Assembly: GCA_029959085.1 (NCBI GenBank)
Contig: JARWIR010000016.1
Location: 21,089,499-21,153,498, forward strand
Reading direction: 5' to 3'
DNA length: 64,000 nt
From: Nemophila menziesii
Lineage: Eukaryota > Streptophyta > Magnoliopsida > Boraginales > Hydrophyllaceae
The position numbers were made by a program, and so were the translations under genes. The notes below the pieces were generated by a model. That model did no database searches. It was not told where the DNA came from and was given only the letters and a program-made list of their open reading frames with translations. Below, one piece after another: positions 1-9,799 of this stretch. Numbering within the stretch: the first letter of the stretch is position 1; every line of letters begins with the position of its first letter.

Positions 1-19
1 TTTTAACGTGGGTGATCTT

Positions 20-391
20 TCAATCCAGGAATCGTCCTATCCACCTCCATGTTTCCGAAATCATGGGGCGAATCCTCCAATCGATCCCAACACCACGATT
101 AATACCTTGAACTACCTCAAGGTTATTCGAGTAGAAAGAACTACTCTTAATCCCTAGTTCTGTTGCCAATCTCATGGCTAACAGAACAGACCACGTTTCT
201 CTTTCCAGACTGCTATTTATTCTTGCTCTTTTCGTAATTACTTTCTTAACTTCACCCTCTTTATTAATTGCAATAGAAACCATACTGGTTGGTTCCCAAC
301 TATTAATGTGAGAAGAATCGCATAACCATATATTTTCCGCTTCATCAGTTAGGATCGGATTGTCATTATCCTCAAACTCGACTTCCTCCAC
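20..391 (-). pseudogene. RNase H-like (RVT_3 type) domain fragment
   Basis: A 123-residue open frame resembles the plant RNase H-like domain found at the C-terminus of non-LTR (LINE) reverse transcriptases and in stand-alone plant RNase H-like proteins. Visible hallmarks are the early stretch WLCDSSHINSWEPTSMVSIA, the central helix with ERETWSVLLAMRLATELG (acidic residue followed by A..LA...A..LG), and NNLEVVQGINRG, which corresponds to the SD...VV..I strand and helix. The first catalytic aspartate region is not clearly preserved, and the usual D of the SD motif is N. The frame starts at ATG 391 and stops at 20, so the far C-terminus may be missing. No reverse transcriptase is visible in the few bases left of it. 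It is most likely a decayed LINE tail or an orphan RNase H-like gene fragment; I regard it as non-functional. Confidence 0.6.
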
Positions 392-1040
392 TTGTATACT
401 TGGCTTCTTTTTATAATCTTTAAAAAAAAAAAGAAGATGGGGAGTAGGTGAAATTTTTTTTAAAAGAAAATCTTACATGCTCTTTCCCTATGTAATAAAA
501 TAAGAATATTGGTTTATTTAATATTTATAAAATGATAATAATAATGTTTGACTACTATTTTTTGTCTTAAAAATAATATTTATTTAATTTATATACAAAT
601 TAGAAAACCTAATAATTGTATATGTTATACAAAAGTATTTTTAATAATATATTTTGATATTTTAAATATTTATTAGAAGTATAAATTTTATTTTTTAATA
701 AAGATAATAAAAAAAAATTGGAAATAATTGTTTCAATATTATAAATAAATAATAATTTTAACACACTATTTTTTATAATCTGGAAATTAGTTTAGATGCA
801 GAGAAAGTAGGAGTTTTCTAACGTGCTTATGCTCAGACACGGTTTATTAATAAAATAATCGTTAATCATTAATGAAAGGAGATACGATGAAATAATAGAA
901 GGGAGATAAGTTGACCAAAACAAAATAGAATTACTCTTTATTATTCAAATAGCGGTGGTCATTAACGAAGAAAGAGAAAATTTAATCATTTGTAAAGTTG
1001 TTCGAGCATTCGTTTTTTCTTTTCTGACGCGAACATATAT
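392..1040. other. AT-rich intergenic DNA
   Basis: Long A and T runs and no coding frame of substance. The short frame opening at 955 runs through the MITE that follows, so it is not a gene. I see no recognisable element here. Confidence 0.6.
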
Positions 1041-1049
1041 TTTTTTTAA

Positions 1050-1231
1050 GAGTAATGCTGAGTATCACCCAAAAAGTGATCACCCATATATCACCTTCCT
1101 AGGTAATCCAATTAAACTGCTTCATATAGGAGAGAGAAAAAAAGTAATCAGGAAAGGAAAACAATTTAATTGGACCACCTAGGAAGGTGATATTTGGGTG
1201 ATCACTTTTTGGGTGATACCCAGCATTACTC
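1050..1231. mobile_element. Mutator-type MITE with 9-bp target duplication
   Basis: A 182-bp element whose ends are inverted copies of each other for about 72 bp, beginning GAGTAATGCTG and ending CAGCATTACTC. It is flanked by the 9-bp direct repeat TTTTTTTAA at 1041-1049 and 1232-1240. A 9-bp duplication and long terminal inverted repeats are the signature of Mutator-like elements. With no coding capacity and only about 38 bp between the arms, it is a non-autonomous fold-back MITE. The few arm mismatches suggest modest age. Confidence 0.88.
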
Positions 1232-1373
1232 TTTTTTTAACATGAAGATCCATTTTTGGATTCGATATTGCTGATAAAAGAATACTAAGGGGTACTAGTT
1301 AAGCTAACTCCAACTAGTTAGTATATTTTTAAATATTGGTGAGCCATTTTTTAGATTCGATGTCATTGACATA

Positions 1374-1830
1374 CAGTAGCGGAGCCAAGCACAGGGTAGG
1401 GGGGGTCCATGGCCCCCCCCTGGATTTTTGAAAAAAAAAAACTATAACTATCTTAAAAAAAAAAAAAAAAATTATTAGTAAATAACCCCTAAATTTCTAA
1501 GAAATCTTCATTTGGCCCCCCTTAATTTTTACAAGTTTTTTTTATTAAGCTTTTAATTATTTTATTTAGAAGATTTTTTTTATTTTTTATAACAAAATAT
1601 ATGTTATTTTATATTAAAAAAAGAAATTTATAGCATAATTAATTAGAAAAATCAATATCGAGACTTATATTGTAATATTTACACAATATAGGGACCTTTA
1701 GAGCAATTTCTCCTAATATAGGGACCTATTTTATGATTTTTGTATGATATTTAGACTTATAGTGCAAATATTGGCGGAAAAAAAATTTCCCCTTGGCCCC
1801 CCCTTACGAAAATTCCTGGCTCCGCCCCTG
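1374..1830. mobile_element. hAT-type MITE with 8-bp target duplication
   Basis: A 457-bp element whose terminal inverted repeats begin CAGTAGCGGAGCCA on the left and read CAGGGGCGGAGCCAGG inward from the right. The subterminal parts are C/G homopolymer-rich (GGCCCCCCCC) around an AT-rich core with A runs. The flanks TTGACATA (1366-1373) and TTAACATA (1831-1838) match at 7 of 8 positions, consistent with the 8-bp duplication of hAT transposons. No ORF. Likely an abundant non-autonomous hAT family. Confidence 0.8.
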
Positions 1831-1838
1831 TTAACATA

Positions 1839-2076
1839 GTTCGAACTTGTACTGACTAATAAATAACTAAGACTCTAACCACTTAAACTAATATAAACAA
1901 GTTGCATTCATTTTTTCAAATCTTATAAATAATATAGTAGCTTTTCGTTTTAACAATTCTTTTGGGACGAATTATTAACAAATAAAAAATAGTATATATA
2001 CTTTTTTGTTTTTTATATTATACAAAAATATTGATTTTTTCCTTTTTAAATCACTTATATGTTTTAAAATAATTAT
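1839..2076. other. AT-rich spacer
   Basis: AT-rich sequence between the hAT-type MITE and the CACTA-1 terminus. I recognise nothing in it. Confidence 0.5.
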
Positions 2077-2420
2077 CACTACTATCACGCGTGTTTCTAA
2101 CGACCAACGCATTAGCGATTACATGTGAGTTCTCGCTGGAGATACCTCATTCGCGACAAACCGGTTTTCTCGACGACATAAGTCGTCGCCTATCTCAATG
2201 GGTACTAGCGACGAAATCATGTCGTCTATCTTAAATTCAATGTAATCGGAGGAGATTAAAAAACAATAAATATATTTTTAATTACCTAACATTGTAGTCA
2301 TTGGTGCCCAACTTAAATAGAGACAAAAATAAGTCGTCACAATTAAGTTTTTTTGCGACGGTTATTATGATAATGGAAACGATAAAAATATCGTCACAAA
2401 TGATGACGACGTATTTATTG
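2077..2420. repeat. CACTA-1 terminal and subterminal repeats
   Basis: After the terminal CACTACTA comes a block with repeated short motifs in both orientations, such as ACGACATAAGTCGTCG near 2173, ACGAAATCATGTCGT near 2211 and further GTCGTCA / GACGACG copies to about 2420. Clustered short motifs of this kind at CACTA ends are the binding sites of the element's DNA-binding transposase in the En/Spm family; that role is inferred here. Confidence 0.75.
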
Positions 2421-2809
2421 TAGTTGGGCAAAAACTTTAAAAACAAAACAAAACCCAAAAAATTTCTCCTATTTTTTCTTGAAACTTAACCACAATCAGA
2501 TCTAACATTACACCAAATATGGAAGCCCTTTTTCGCCACGTCATCAATTTTTTTCCTAGGACCATCTTACATTTATGGGGCCTACTTATACTTCAATTTA
2601 TCCACACTTCTCCCAAATTAGGCATGTTTTCAAAATTCAAACCTTAAACAATATATTTTATGTAAGCTGTTTGTGATTAACATATGATTTGCCATGATTA
2701 GGTTCTTAAAAGTTGTGTTATGATTGTACATGTTAATGCTATACAATATACATTTTAATATTTTTTTTAAAATTATTGTTATAGTTTATTGCTTATACCA
2801 AAATAGACG

Positions 2810-5391
2810 ATGGATACGGGTATCGATAAGAGTTAGACGATGGTCACCATGGAATACATTAATGGTTTAGAAGAATTTGTCGATTTTGTGATAAAAACTT
2901 GGGTATTACGGGTTTATCTTTTTGTCCTTGTAATCATTGTTCGGATAATCAAAAATTCTGTATCCATGAGGTTAGAGCACACATTCTAAAATATGAATTT
3001 TTGTCCATGCATGTATGGGGTTTGGACAAAGTACGACGAAAAAGTAGAAATTCCCGTAAGTAACACTATCTAAATTGTAAACAAAATGATGAATGTGTAT
3101 GACAATTTGAGACCTACTTACGATGTTAGGAGTCAATCAGGTGACTCTTAGATGAGAAACGAGAATCATACAAATTGTGCCAGTTTTGAAGCTTTGTTCG
3201 AGGATATAGAGACAGAGTTATACCCCGGTTCTAAAGTAATGGGTTCTTTGAATTTCATTGTCAAGCTAATGCGTGTGAAGGTGAAGAACAAATGGATGAA
3301 CACCTCATTCATTGAACTCTTACAATTGTCATGTCATGTTTTTTTGAAAGTCATATGTTGCCTTCTTCTTACGAGGAGTGCAACAAAAAGTTGACAAGTA
3401 TGGTATGGGATATAGTACGATCGATGTTTTCTTAAACGATTGTGCTCTGTATTATAAAGAGAATGAATACCTCGATCATTGTCCAATCTGTGGTGAATCT
3501 AGATGGGATCCGAAGAAGGGTAAGAAAGTACCAAATAAGAACTCTATTACTTAGCGTACCTAGAAGCATGAGTTCTACTCCGTCGACGAAGGCGAATAAA
3601 TGGGTAGTTTATTTTGATAACAGCCGGTAGTTACCTATGAGGCATAGGTTTAGAAAAGATGTTTCTTTGTACGCAAATTTCGAGCATAGGACCCCCTAGG
3701 AAACATAGTCTCGCTGATATTCAAACAAAGTTAGATGGGGTTTGTATTGTGTTTCCTTGTAAACACAAGGATTCTAGTGGCAAGGCAGCGAAGAAAACTG
3801 GTCCTCGTGAGTTTAATTGGAAAAAAAAAAGTATTTTTCATCGTTTATCTTATTGGTCAAAAAATTTGTTGAAAGATAACATTGATGTTATGCATTGTGA
3901 AAAGAATGTGTGTAACAACTTGCTCGATACAGTGGTAGGCCTTGATGGGAAAATTAACAAAGATAACCTAAAAGCGAAAAAGGAACTTAAAGATACGGGT
4001 ATCATAAAAAATTTATGGTTGTTCGAGAACCGAGGTAGAATGATGCAAATGCATGCAAAGTATGTGATGACGCCAAAAATACAACATGTCTTTCTGGATT
4101 GGTTGAAGGTGTAAAATTTTCCCAATGGTTTTGCGTCTAATTTGAGGAATAACGTTCTGAGTGATACGAAAAGATCATTGGGATGAAATCACATGGATGT
4201 CAAATAAAGATGCAGTTTCTTTTTGTGGCTAGTATTCTCGAGCTTTAGACAATAAATCAGTGAGAAATCCGATAGTTGGGTTTTCCAAACGTGTTCAAGG
4301 TCATTTGTAAAAAGAATCTAAGTAGGAAAGAATTGAAAGCGGGAACGTCCGGAGTGGTAAAATTATGTGCAAGCTGGAGAAGTTTTTTCCTCCCGCCTTT
4401 TTTGACATAATGATCCACCAAGTCATACACTTATACGATGAAACATTGTTAGGTGGTCCAATTCAAATGCAGTGGATGTACCCATTCGAGAGGTACTTGA
4501 AGAATCTAAAAGAGTACATTTGAAACCCGACTAGGACGTATGGTTCAATTTTGAGGGGTACATTGTGGAAGAGACATTGAATTTCCTATCGCGTTATCTC
4601 CAAGAAGAAAGAACGAGTTCAAAAATTCGGGTAGATACAATGAGACGGTCCCTGAACCCAAAACTTTGTTCATGTTTAAGAGCCAATATCATCTAGTGGG
4701 TAAAAAAGAGATCAATACTTTGCCACATAGAAAGAATGAGACAATCGACTGATACATCCTCCTTAATTGCGACGAGATCCAACCGTATATGATGTAAGTA
4801 GCATTTTACTTTTTTTTTCATATTTTGTATAAAATATTTACACTATTCTTAATTTGTAGTGAACACAAGTCTACGCTATTGGTCCCTGTTATTTATATAG
4901 AAAGGATTCACCAAGAGAAGTTCTGGTGGTTAAGTTTATGGAGATGGTATATACCTTCTAATGTTTAACGTAAACACGACTATATTAAAGCTAATAAGTG
5001 TTCTTGTTGGTAGATTTATTTAATGCACATGGATGGTTATGCATTAGCTAACCATGAGATTACTTTATTAGTGAACATGTCTCATGGACCAGTATATAGA
5101 TACGATTCATGTGTTGTGAACGGTTTAAATGGATCACTCGTGAAAAGGGAAAAAAGGGTGACTCGGGATTATGGAGTATGTACTATCACATATGGAGTAC
5201 CTTATTACTGTGAGTTAGTCAAGATTGCAGAGGTTCAATTTGATGGTGGTTGTTCAGTTGTGTTATTCGAGCATAAGTAGTATAACAAGTAAAATATGAA
5301 GAAAGACCATATAGTAACCATCATCAACACCACTTATTTTTGGTGGAGCCAAGATCCTTAAATTTTAGCCACCCAAGCCAAAAAAAAGTGT
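2810..5391 (+). pseudogene. CACTA-1 TNP2-like transposase pseudogene
   Basis: The frame begins near ATG 2810 (MDTGIDKS...), matching the start of the transposase-associated domain (DKSW...EY..G...F). The family's successive parts follow, with stops and shifts between them. At 3152-3394 is the FEALFEDIETELYPG region with LMRVKVKNKWMNTSF. At 3659-4114 is an open stretch with DIQTKLDG, GPREFNWKKKSIFHRL and DVMHCEKNVCNNLL (Transposase_21). From about 4370 to 4620 is the DUF4218-like part (FPPAFFDIMIHQVIHLYDE and PIQMQWMYPFERYLK). From 5023 to 5280 is the DUF4216-like part (YDSCVVNG, DYGVCTI..GVPYYCELVKI.EV). A probable intron lies about 4795-4857. The protein is a close relative of the CACTA-2 transposase but is clearly dead. 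Confidence 0.85.
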
Positions 5392-6870
5392 TGGTGGGGC
5401 CTAGGGTGTGATAAAATAAGATATAAATAAAGTGCAAAAACACCCTAAAACTACATGGTTCTGCAAGTATACAGATCGTATGCAAGTTTTAGATAAAGAT
5501 TCGTTCCGCAGAGACTACAGAGGTTAGGAGAATCTTATGCAAATACCAAGTGCAAATAAATAAAGCTAGAACAACTAAACACAAATAAAAGTAAAGACAA
5601 ATAGATTTTTGTTTGATTTTCTAATTAACTAAATTAAAACTAAGGAATTAAAGACAGAAAATTAAATATGAAAGAGAAGTGATATGAGAATATAGCTTAA
5701 GTTATTAGCATGTAATCCCCACTAGTTTTGCCGTTCTAAACATGTAAGGGTGAATTATGTAGTATTTCCCTAATCGGTCCCAATATGCTATCGGTAGTTT
5801 AAAATAGGATTTACCTGTGTCAATAAGGCTTCCTAAGCAAACTTTTCCTGTAATTGGTAAATAGTCACAAAGACTAAACCATAGTGATTATCTAGCTAGG
5901 TTGGGTTGTCAGATCAAACCTAAAACTAAACGTTATGTGCTAAACATGCAATTAAACACCGTTGTCAATGGTATCCTAATTACTAGATAGTAATTCTAAT
6001 GGCGGCCGTCCACAAGAACACATAATATAAATCGAAGCACATAAACAGAGAATAAAAACTATAATTCTATTTAAAACATTAAATTCCCAAATTAGATAGA
6101 TGTCAATCAAAACTAGGGTTCATACATATATGCTAAAACTTAAGCTAAAGAAAATTAGTTCATGCAAAAAAAGAAAGAAATTACAAATCTAAAGGTAGAA
6201 GAAGACATTGTTGATGACAGCTCCCTCCAGACTTCTCTCTTGTGTTCTAAGCTTCCTCTTGGCTTAGGGTTTCACCAAGGATGATTTAAGAGTGTTAAGA
6301 GGCTGTATTTATAGTGTAGAGGTTGACCTAATTCGTTTGGTGGAGATAACTTCAAGTAATGGACTCCTAGCCCAACTCAAATTCGTAAGGAAAACACTGC
6401 TGGACCGTTTTGAGTGTATCTTCTTCGTTATTGGTCGGATTTTGCTCCATAAGATACCAAAAGAATCGCAACAGAATTATCTAGGCCCTATAGAAGGAAA
6501 TTACCAAATTTGGCCTATTTATTAGGTAAAAACACCAATCTTTAGACGTGTGTACAGAATCTCAGATTTAGGCAGCTTTTCCTTTTCCATCTTTTTAGCA
6601 ATTGTTTCCTTATCTCCAATTTCCATGCAAATCTCTTTCCATAAGTTGTAGTATTTGACTTGGACTCTAATTAATCTCCATAATTATCTTCAAAGCTTCA
6701 CACTAAATAAACAATTAAACCCAATATGCTCTAAAAATAATAATTCTACAAATCAAGACCCAAAATAGGAAAGTGCACTAAAATAAGCTAAAATCAACCT
6801 ATAAACTAATAAATAAGCCTAAAATGATGTCTCATGAGTATATTTTACTATCACAAATGAGGAGACATCA
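5392..6870 (-). repeat. 3' LTR of retrotransposon A
   Basis: 1,479 bp, reading TGATGTCTCC...CCACCA on the minus strand. The first bases form an inverted repeat with GAGACATCA about 35 bp further on. A TATA box (TATAAAT on the minus strand) lies at 6307-6313. It is the near-identical partner of 15925-17404. Confidence 0.95.
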
Positions 6871-6885
6871 AGACCCCCAACTCAA
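6871..6885 (-). promoter_or_regulatory. Polypurine tract of retrotransposon A
   Basis: The minus strand reads TTGAGTTGGGGGTCT directly before the 3' LTR. Its purine-rich core primes plus-strand DNA synthesis. The same GAGTTxGGGGTCT + TGATGTCTCC junction occurs in families B and C of this window. Confidence 0.85.
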
Positions 6886-8400
6886 AGTTGTATCGTCCAG
6901 ATACAATAAAAGTAAAGAACAGTAGGGTAGTCAAAATAAACAAGAAGAAGTCGGAGGAGAACAAGAACAAAAATATAATGAATGATCCTAGAGCATAAAA
7001 TCCAAAAAATCTCATGTAGTAATGCTCAAGAAATAATGCACAAATATGCCTAATATACCTGTAATCAACATTCCATAAATTCAAGTTAAGATTAATTTCG
7101 CAATGCCAGAATGAGAGGACGATAACTCAGTTCAGGTTAATGGCTATAGGTTGTTCATAGGTCCCAAATAAAGCATCCAATGGTCCACTTACCTACTACC
7201 TAATAGCTCAATTGTTTCTCCATCTAGTAGTTAAAAATCCTAAGGTCTTGGTTATAACTTGGCTTAAGGACGGGTATGGTATATTTGGATAATGAAAAGT
7301 GAGCTTTTGGCTCTCTCCTCACTAGCCATCAACGAATCTCCCTAGAGCTTGAGTTTTCACTCGAAGATGTTCTCACTCAACCCAATTTATTGATGCTTTT
7401 TGATGTGCATCCCCAATAATCCCAATTAAAACCTTTGATGATATAAAATCCACTTTGCCGGTCCGAATATATATTTTTTCACATAAACTTTTGTACAGCT
7501 ATGATTCTCTTTTGATGTTGAGATATCACAATATTTTCTTTTTCATATATATATATATATATATTCTTTCTTTTTATGCCCTTGTTGGCAAAATTAGCTC
7601 GTAGCTTCTTTTTCATTCACTATTACCCCGACAAAGGGTTACAATAATAACAATTCATCATCAATAAAATCACAAAGATAATTCCCATTTCCCAAAGTTC
7701 CCTAATGATGAAACCTACCACCCCAAACTCAAGCTCTAAAACGAGTGTCTCAGGTTTTGCGATTCGAGTGCGGGTCATATAGATAAGTCCTAAAAACTAG
7801 GGTATGGATTATAATGTGTTTCAATAAAGGCTTTAGAAAGGCTCAGAGGGGCTAAGACGGATAAATAACAATAATCAATATCAAAGGGTGAGAAAGTCTA
7901 AAGGCTTCAAGTGTTTTATCATGAAAGAACTGCCTTAGTCATTTTTCTAACTACCGGATTTCGTTACGTTTTCATTATTAGTTCATAGACAAGTGGGTTT
8001 TCAACTAATTTTAAACCTCACGTTCTACACACCAAATAACTATCCCTAAGTTTCAACGTGATTTCTTAGCATTGCTCATTAACTTTTCTATCCTTTATTT
8101 CCTGTTTTCATACATGTATCTAAACAAATTTGTTTGCATCTTTCAAAAGCATACTACTTACTATCATTGACCTAATAAAATCATGCTCAAATAGGTACAT
8201 TCAAGATATTTTATGCCTTAATTCAACCTAAATTTTTTTTAAATTTTATGCAAAAACGAAAAGAAGATGAGGACAACGAATCCCCACCCCCATCTCAAAA
8301 TTGAGCCGTGTCCCCACGACTCGAAAAAGACTCAAGAATGTAATAAAATTTAAAATAAAACTAACTAAACTACCTAATGTATACAAGCTATTGAGAAAAA
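6886..8400 (-). other. 3' UTR of retrotransposon A with conserved hairpins
   Basis: A 1.5-kb stretch without a long frame that is recognisably conserved in the B and C elements. Landmarks on the minus strand are a hairpin made of AAGTGAG and CTCACT arms (about 7300-7325), AACCCTTTGTCGGGGTAA (about 7626-7645), and twin hairpins at 8270-8322. A short (TA)n run lies at about 7545-7563. The 77-residue frame at 6851-7084 is hydrophobic, unsupported by homology, and overlaps the polypurine tract and the LTR end, so I do not call it a gene. Confidence 0.65.
8270..8322 (-). ncRNA. Twin RNA hairpins in the 3' UTR (element A)
   Basis: The minus strand carries GAGTCGTGGGGACACGGCTC (8303-8322), an 8-bp stem with one wobble pair and a GGGA loop. 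A second stem follows, closing TTCGTT between GGA and TCC. Equivalent pairs sit at 29476-29532 (family C) and 61590-61650 (family B). It is an inferred packaging or 3'-processing signal. Confidence 0.5.
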
Positions 8401-8883
8401 TTAGAATGACCTACCTGGTTGGCCATAGAGATCCATCATGTCATCCTCATCTTCCGAAGCTGAGGGATCGGTGTAATCATCTATATCCTTGTACAAGGTC
8501 GAATTATCTACCTTTGTTTCCAATTGCATGATTTCTACCCAAAGGTCTTTGTTATCCTCACGTAATCTTTCAACTTCGTTCTGTAACTGAATAGCCCAAG
8601 GAGGAAGATCATAAGCAATTGTAGAGGAAGAAGTAGAAGAACCTTGGTCTTGGATTTTTATTTTGTCTAGAGGCCTCCTTGATGGTGTGGACATTCTAGC
8701 AGTTAATCTCTTCTTTGGTAGTGGTTGTTTAGGTGCCTGTTCTTTTGATTCTTCAGAAACCTCATCAAGATTGATGGGTTTTTCAATGGTAGCTCCAGGC
8801 AATTTCTTATTCTTCCCAAGGATTGAACACTTTCTCTTGTATTCCATAGCTTCAGATCTGTTAGTCATGCTTGATTCACCCAC
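8401..8883 (-). CDS. Third ORF of retrotransposon A (unknown product)
   Basis: An intact 160-residue frame in the position where Athila elements carry an env-like or other extra ORF, between pol and the 3' LTR. The N-terminal half is basic and serine/proline-rich (KKLPGATIEKPINLDE, KQPLPKKRLTARMSTPSRR). Residues about 105-135 look like a coiled coil (AIQLQNEVERLREDNKDLWV). The C-terminus is acidic (DYTDPSASEDEDDMMDLYG). I see no signal peptide or membrane segment, so this is not an obvious envelope protein. The B element has at this place a different, larger protein of the putative plant transposon protein type; the present ORF could be only the C-terminal part of such a protein. Function unknown. 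Confidence 0.55.
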   Translation of the reverse strand: MGESSMTNRSEAMEYKRKCSILGKNKKLPGATIEKPINLDEVSEESKEQAPKQPLPKKRLTARMSTPSRRPLDKIKIQDQGSSTSSSTIAYDLPPWAIQLQNEVERLREDNKDLWVEIMQLETKVDNSTLYKDIDDYTDPSASEDEDDMMDLYGQPGRSF

Positions 8884-9229
8884 AACTCAAGTTATACCAA
8901 GGATGGATTAAAAGTTTAAGGAAAATTGGTTTAGCTTGATGTTGTTGCTTGGAATTGATGAGAGAGAAAGGTTATTGGATTGATCTTGGAAGAACTCTTT
9001 AAAGCTTGTTGAATTTGATGGTGTTTTGATGGTGTAGTGTGATGAATTTGATGAAGGATTGTGTTTATGGAAGATGATGGAGAGGATTTGATGAGTTGTT
9101 GTGTTAATTGTGAAGGTTTGCACAAGCTTTAAGATGTTTATATAGGGTTTGGGTCTGAAAAATTCGTGTATGGAAGGCTAGGGTTAATCTCATAAGGTAA
9201 GAGTTTGATTAGGAAAAGAATTCCTTCAA
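8884..9229 (-). other. Leader before the third ORF (element A)
   Basis: Low-complexity minus-strand sequence rich in CAA, ATC and TTC triplets (accounting for the spurious Ser/Thr/Asn-rich frames at 8908-9125). The equivalent stretch lies at 28545-28850 in C and 59880-60480 in B. It probably represents the untranslated leader of the third ORF. Confidence 0.5.
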
Positions 9230-9600
9230 AAACCGTCTCTTGCGGTGCACCGGACATATCCCGCGGTGTACCGCAACTTCTGCTGTTCCAAATTTTTGCC
9301 CACTGGATAATACCCGAGCTAGCACCCCGTGGAACGTGTTTTGGGTGTGCGGACCAGGGGTGCGGTGCATGGGATAGTCCGCGCCATGTCCGTCAAAAAA
9401 CCCGTGGTACCCGACCCTGTGGCACGTGTTTGAGGCGTGCGGACCAGGGTCCGGTGTACCGCGCCAGTCGCTCGAATTTTTTTACTTTCTGGATAAAACC
9501 CGTGGCACCCGACCCGTGGTACGGGTTTTTGGGGCACGGTGCATCCCTGCGGACAAGGGGGTAGTCCGCGCCAGACCTTGCGTTGCTCCAATTTTTTCCT
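9230..9600 (-). repeat. GC-rich palindrome block (element A)
   Basis: A sharply GC-rich island inside an AT-rich element. It contains short palindromes of the type GCGGTGTACCGC and TGCGGTGCACCGG, plus longer copies of a module with AACCCGTGG...CCCGTGGTACGGGTT. About three module copies can be discerned. Blocks with the same motif and position occur in B and C. The several overlapping frames here on both strands are by-products of GC content, not genes. Confidence 0.75.
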
Positions 9601-9738
9601 TTCGACCCCAAACTCGTTTCCTGCACAATAACACACTACCTTTCTCTCCTATTAGCTTGTAAACACACTTAAAAATATACACAAACTTAAAATTAAACAC
9701 TACAAAGCAAAAACAACTAATCTAAAAAGCAATTAAAA

Positions 9739-9772
9739 CAAGGGGTGTCTCCCAAGAGCACTTTTGTTTAAC
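9739..9772 (-). ncRNA. Conserved post-pol stem-loop (element A)
   Basis: Minus strand: GTTAAACAAAAGTGCT followed by CTTGGGAGACACCCCTTG, a stem with an AGACA-type loop. It recurs just after the pol frame in B, C and older copies, and the stem changes in a paired fashion between copies. It may govern expression of the downstream ORF. Confidence 0.6.
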
Positions 9773-9799
9773 GTCTTTGAGTTAGACGTGTACCTCAGG

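Larger units (their letters stand above)
2077..5391 (+). mobile_element. CACTA-1, left part (En/Spm-like, decayed)
   Basis: The element opens with CACTACTATCACGCG at 2077, which aligns with the terminus of CACTA-2 (about 20 of 28 bases including the first 8). It continues through subterminal direct and inverted copies of a GTCGTCG / CGACGAC motif and into a TNP2-type transposase frame on the plus strand. At 5391 the element is interrupted inside its DUF4216-type region by retrotransposon A; it resumes at 17405 after a duplicated AGTGT. The right terminus is missing. The bases preceding the left end are TAT, but without the other end the 3-bp duplication cannot be confirmed. Confidence 0.85.

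Noticed and set aside
8401..8883. Envelope glycoprotein of an Athila element
   Set aside because: No signal peptide, membrane span or cleavage motif; left as an unknown third ORF.
9205..9700. Several overlapping frames on both strands
   Set aside because: They fall in the GC-rich palindrome block, where stops are rare by composition; they differ between related elements and match nothing.
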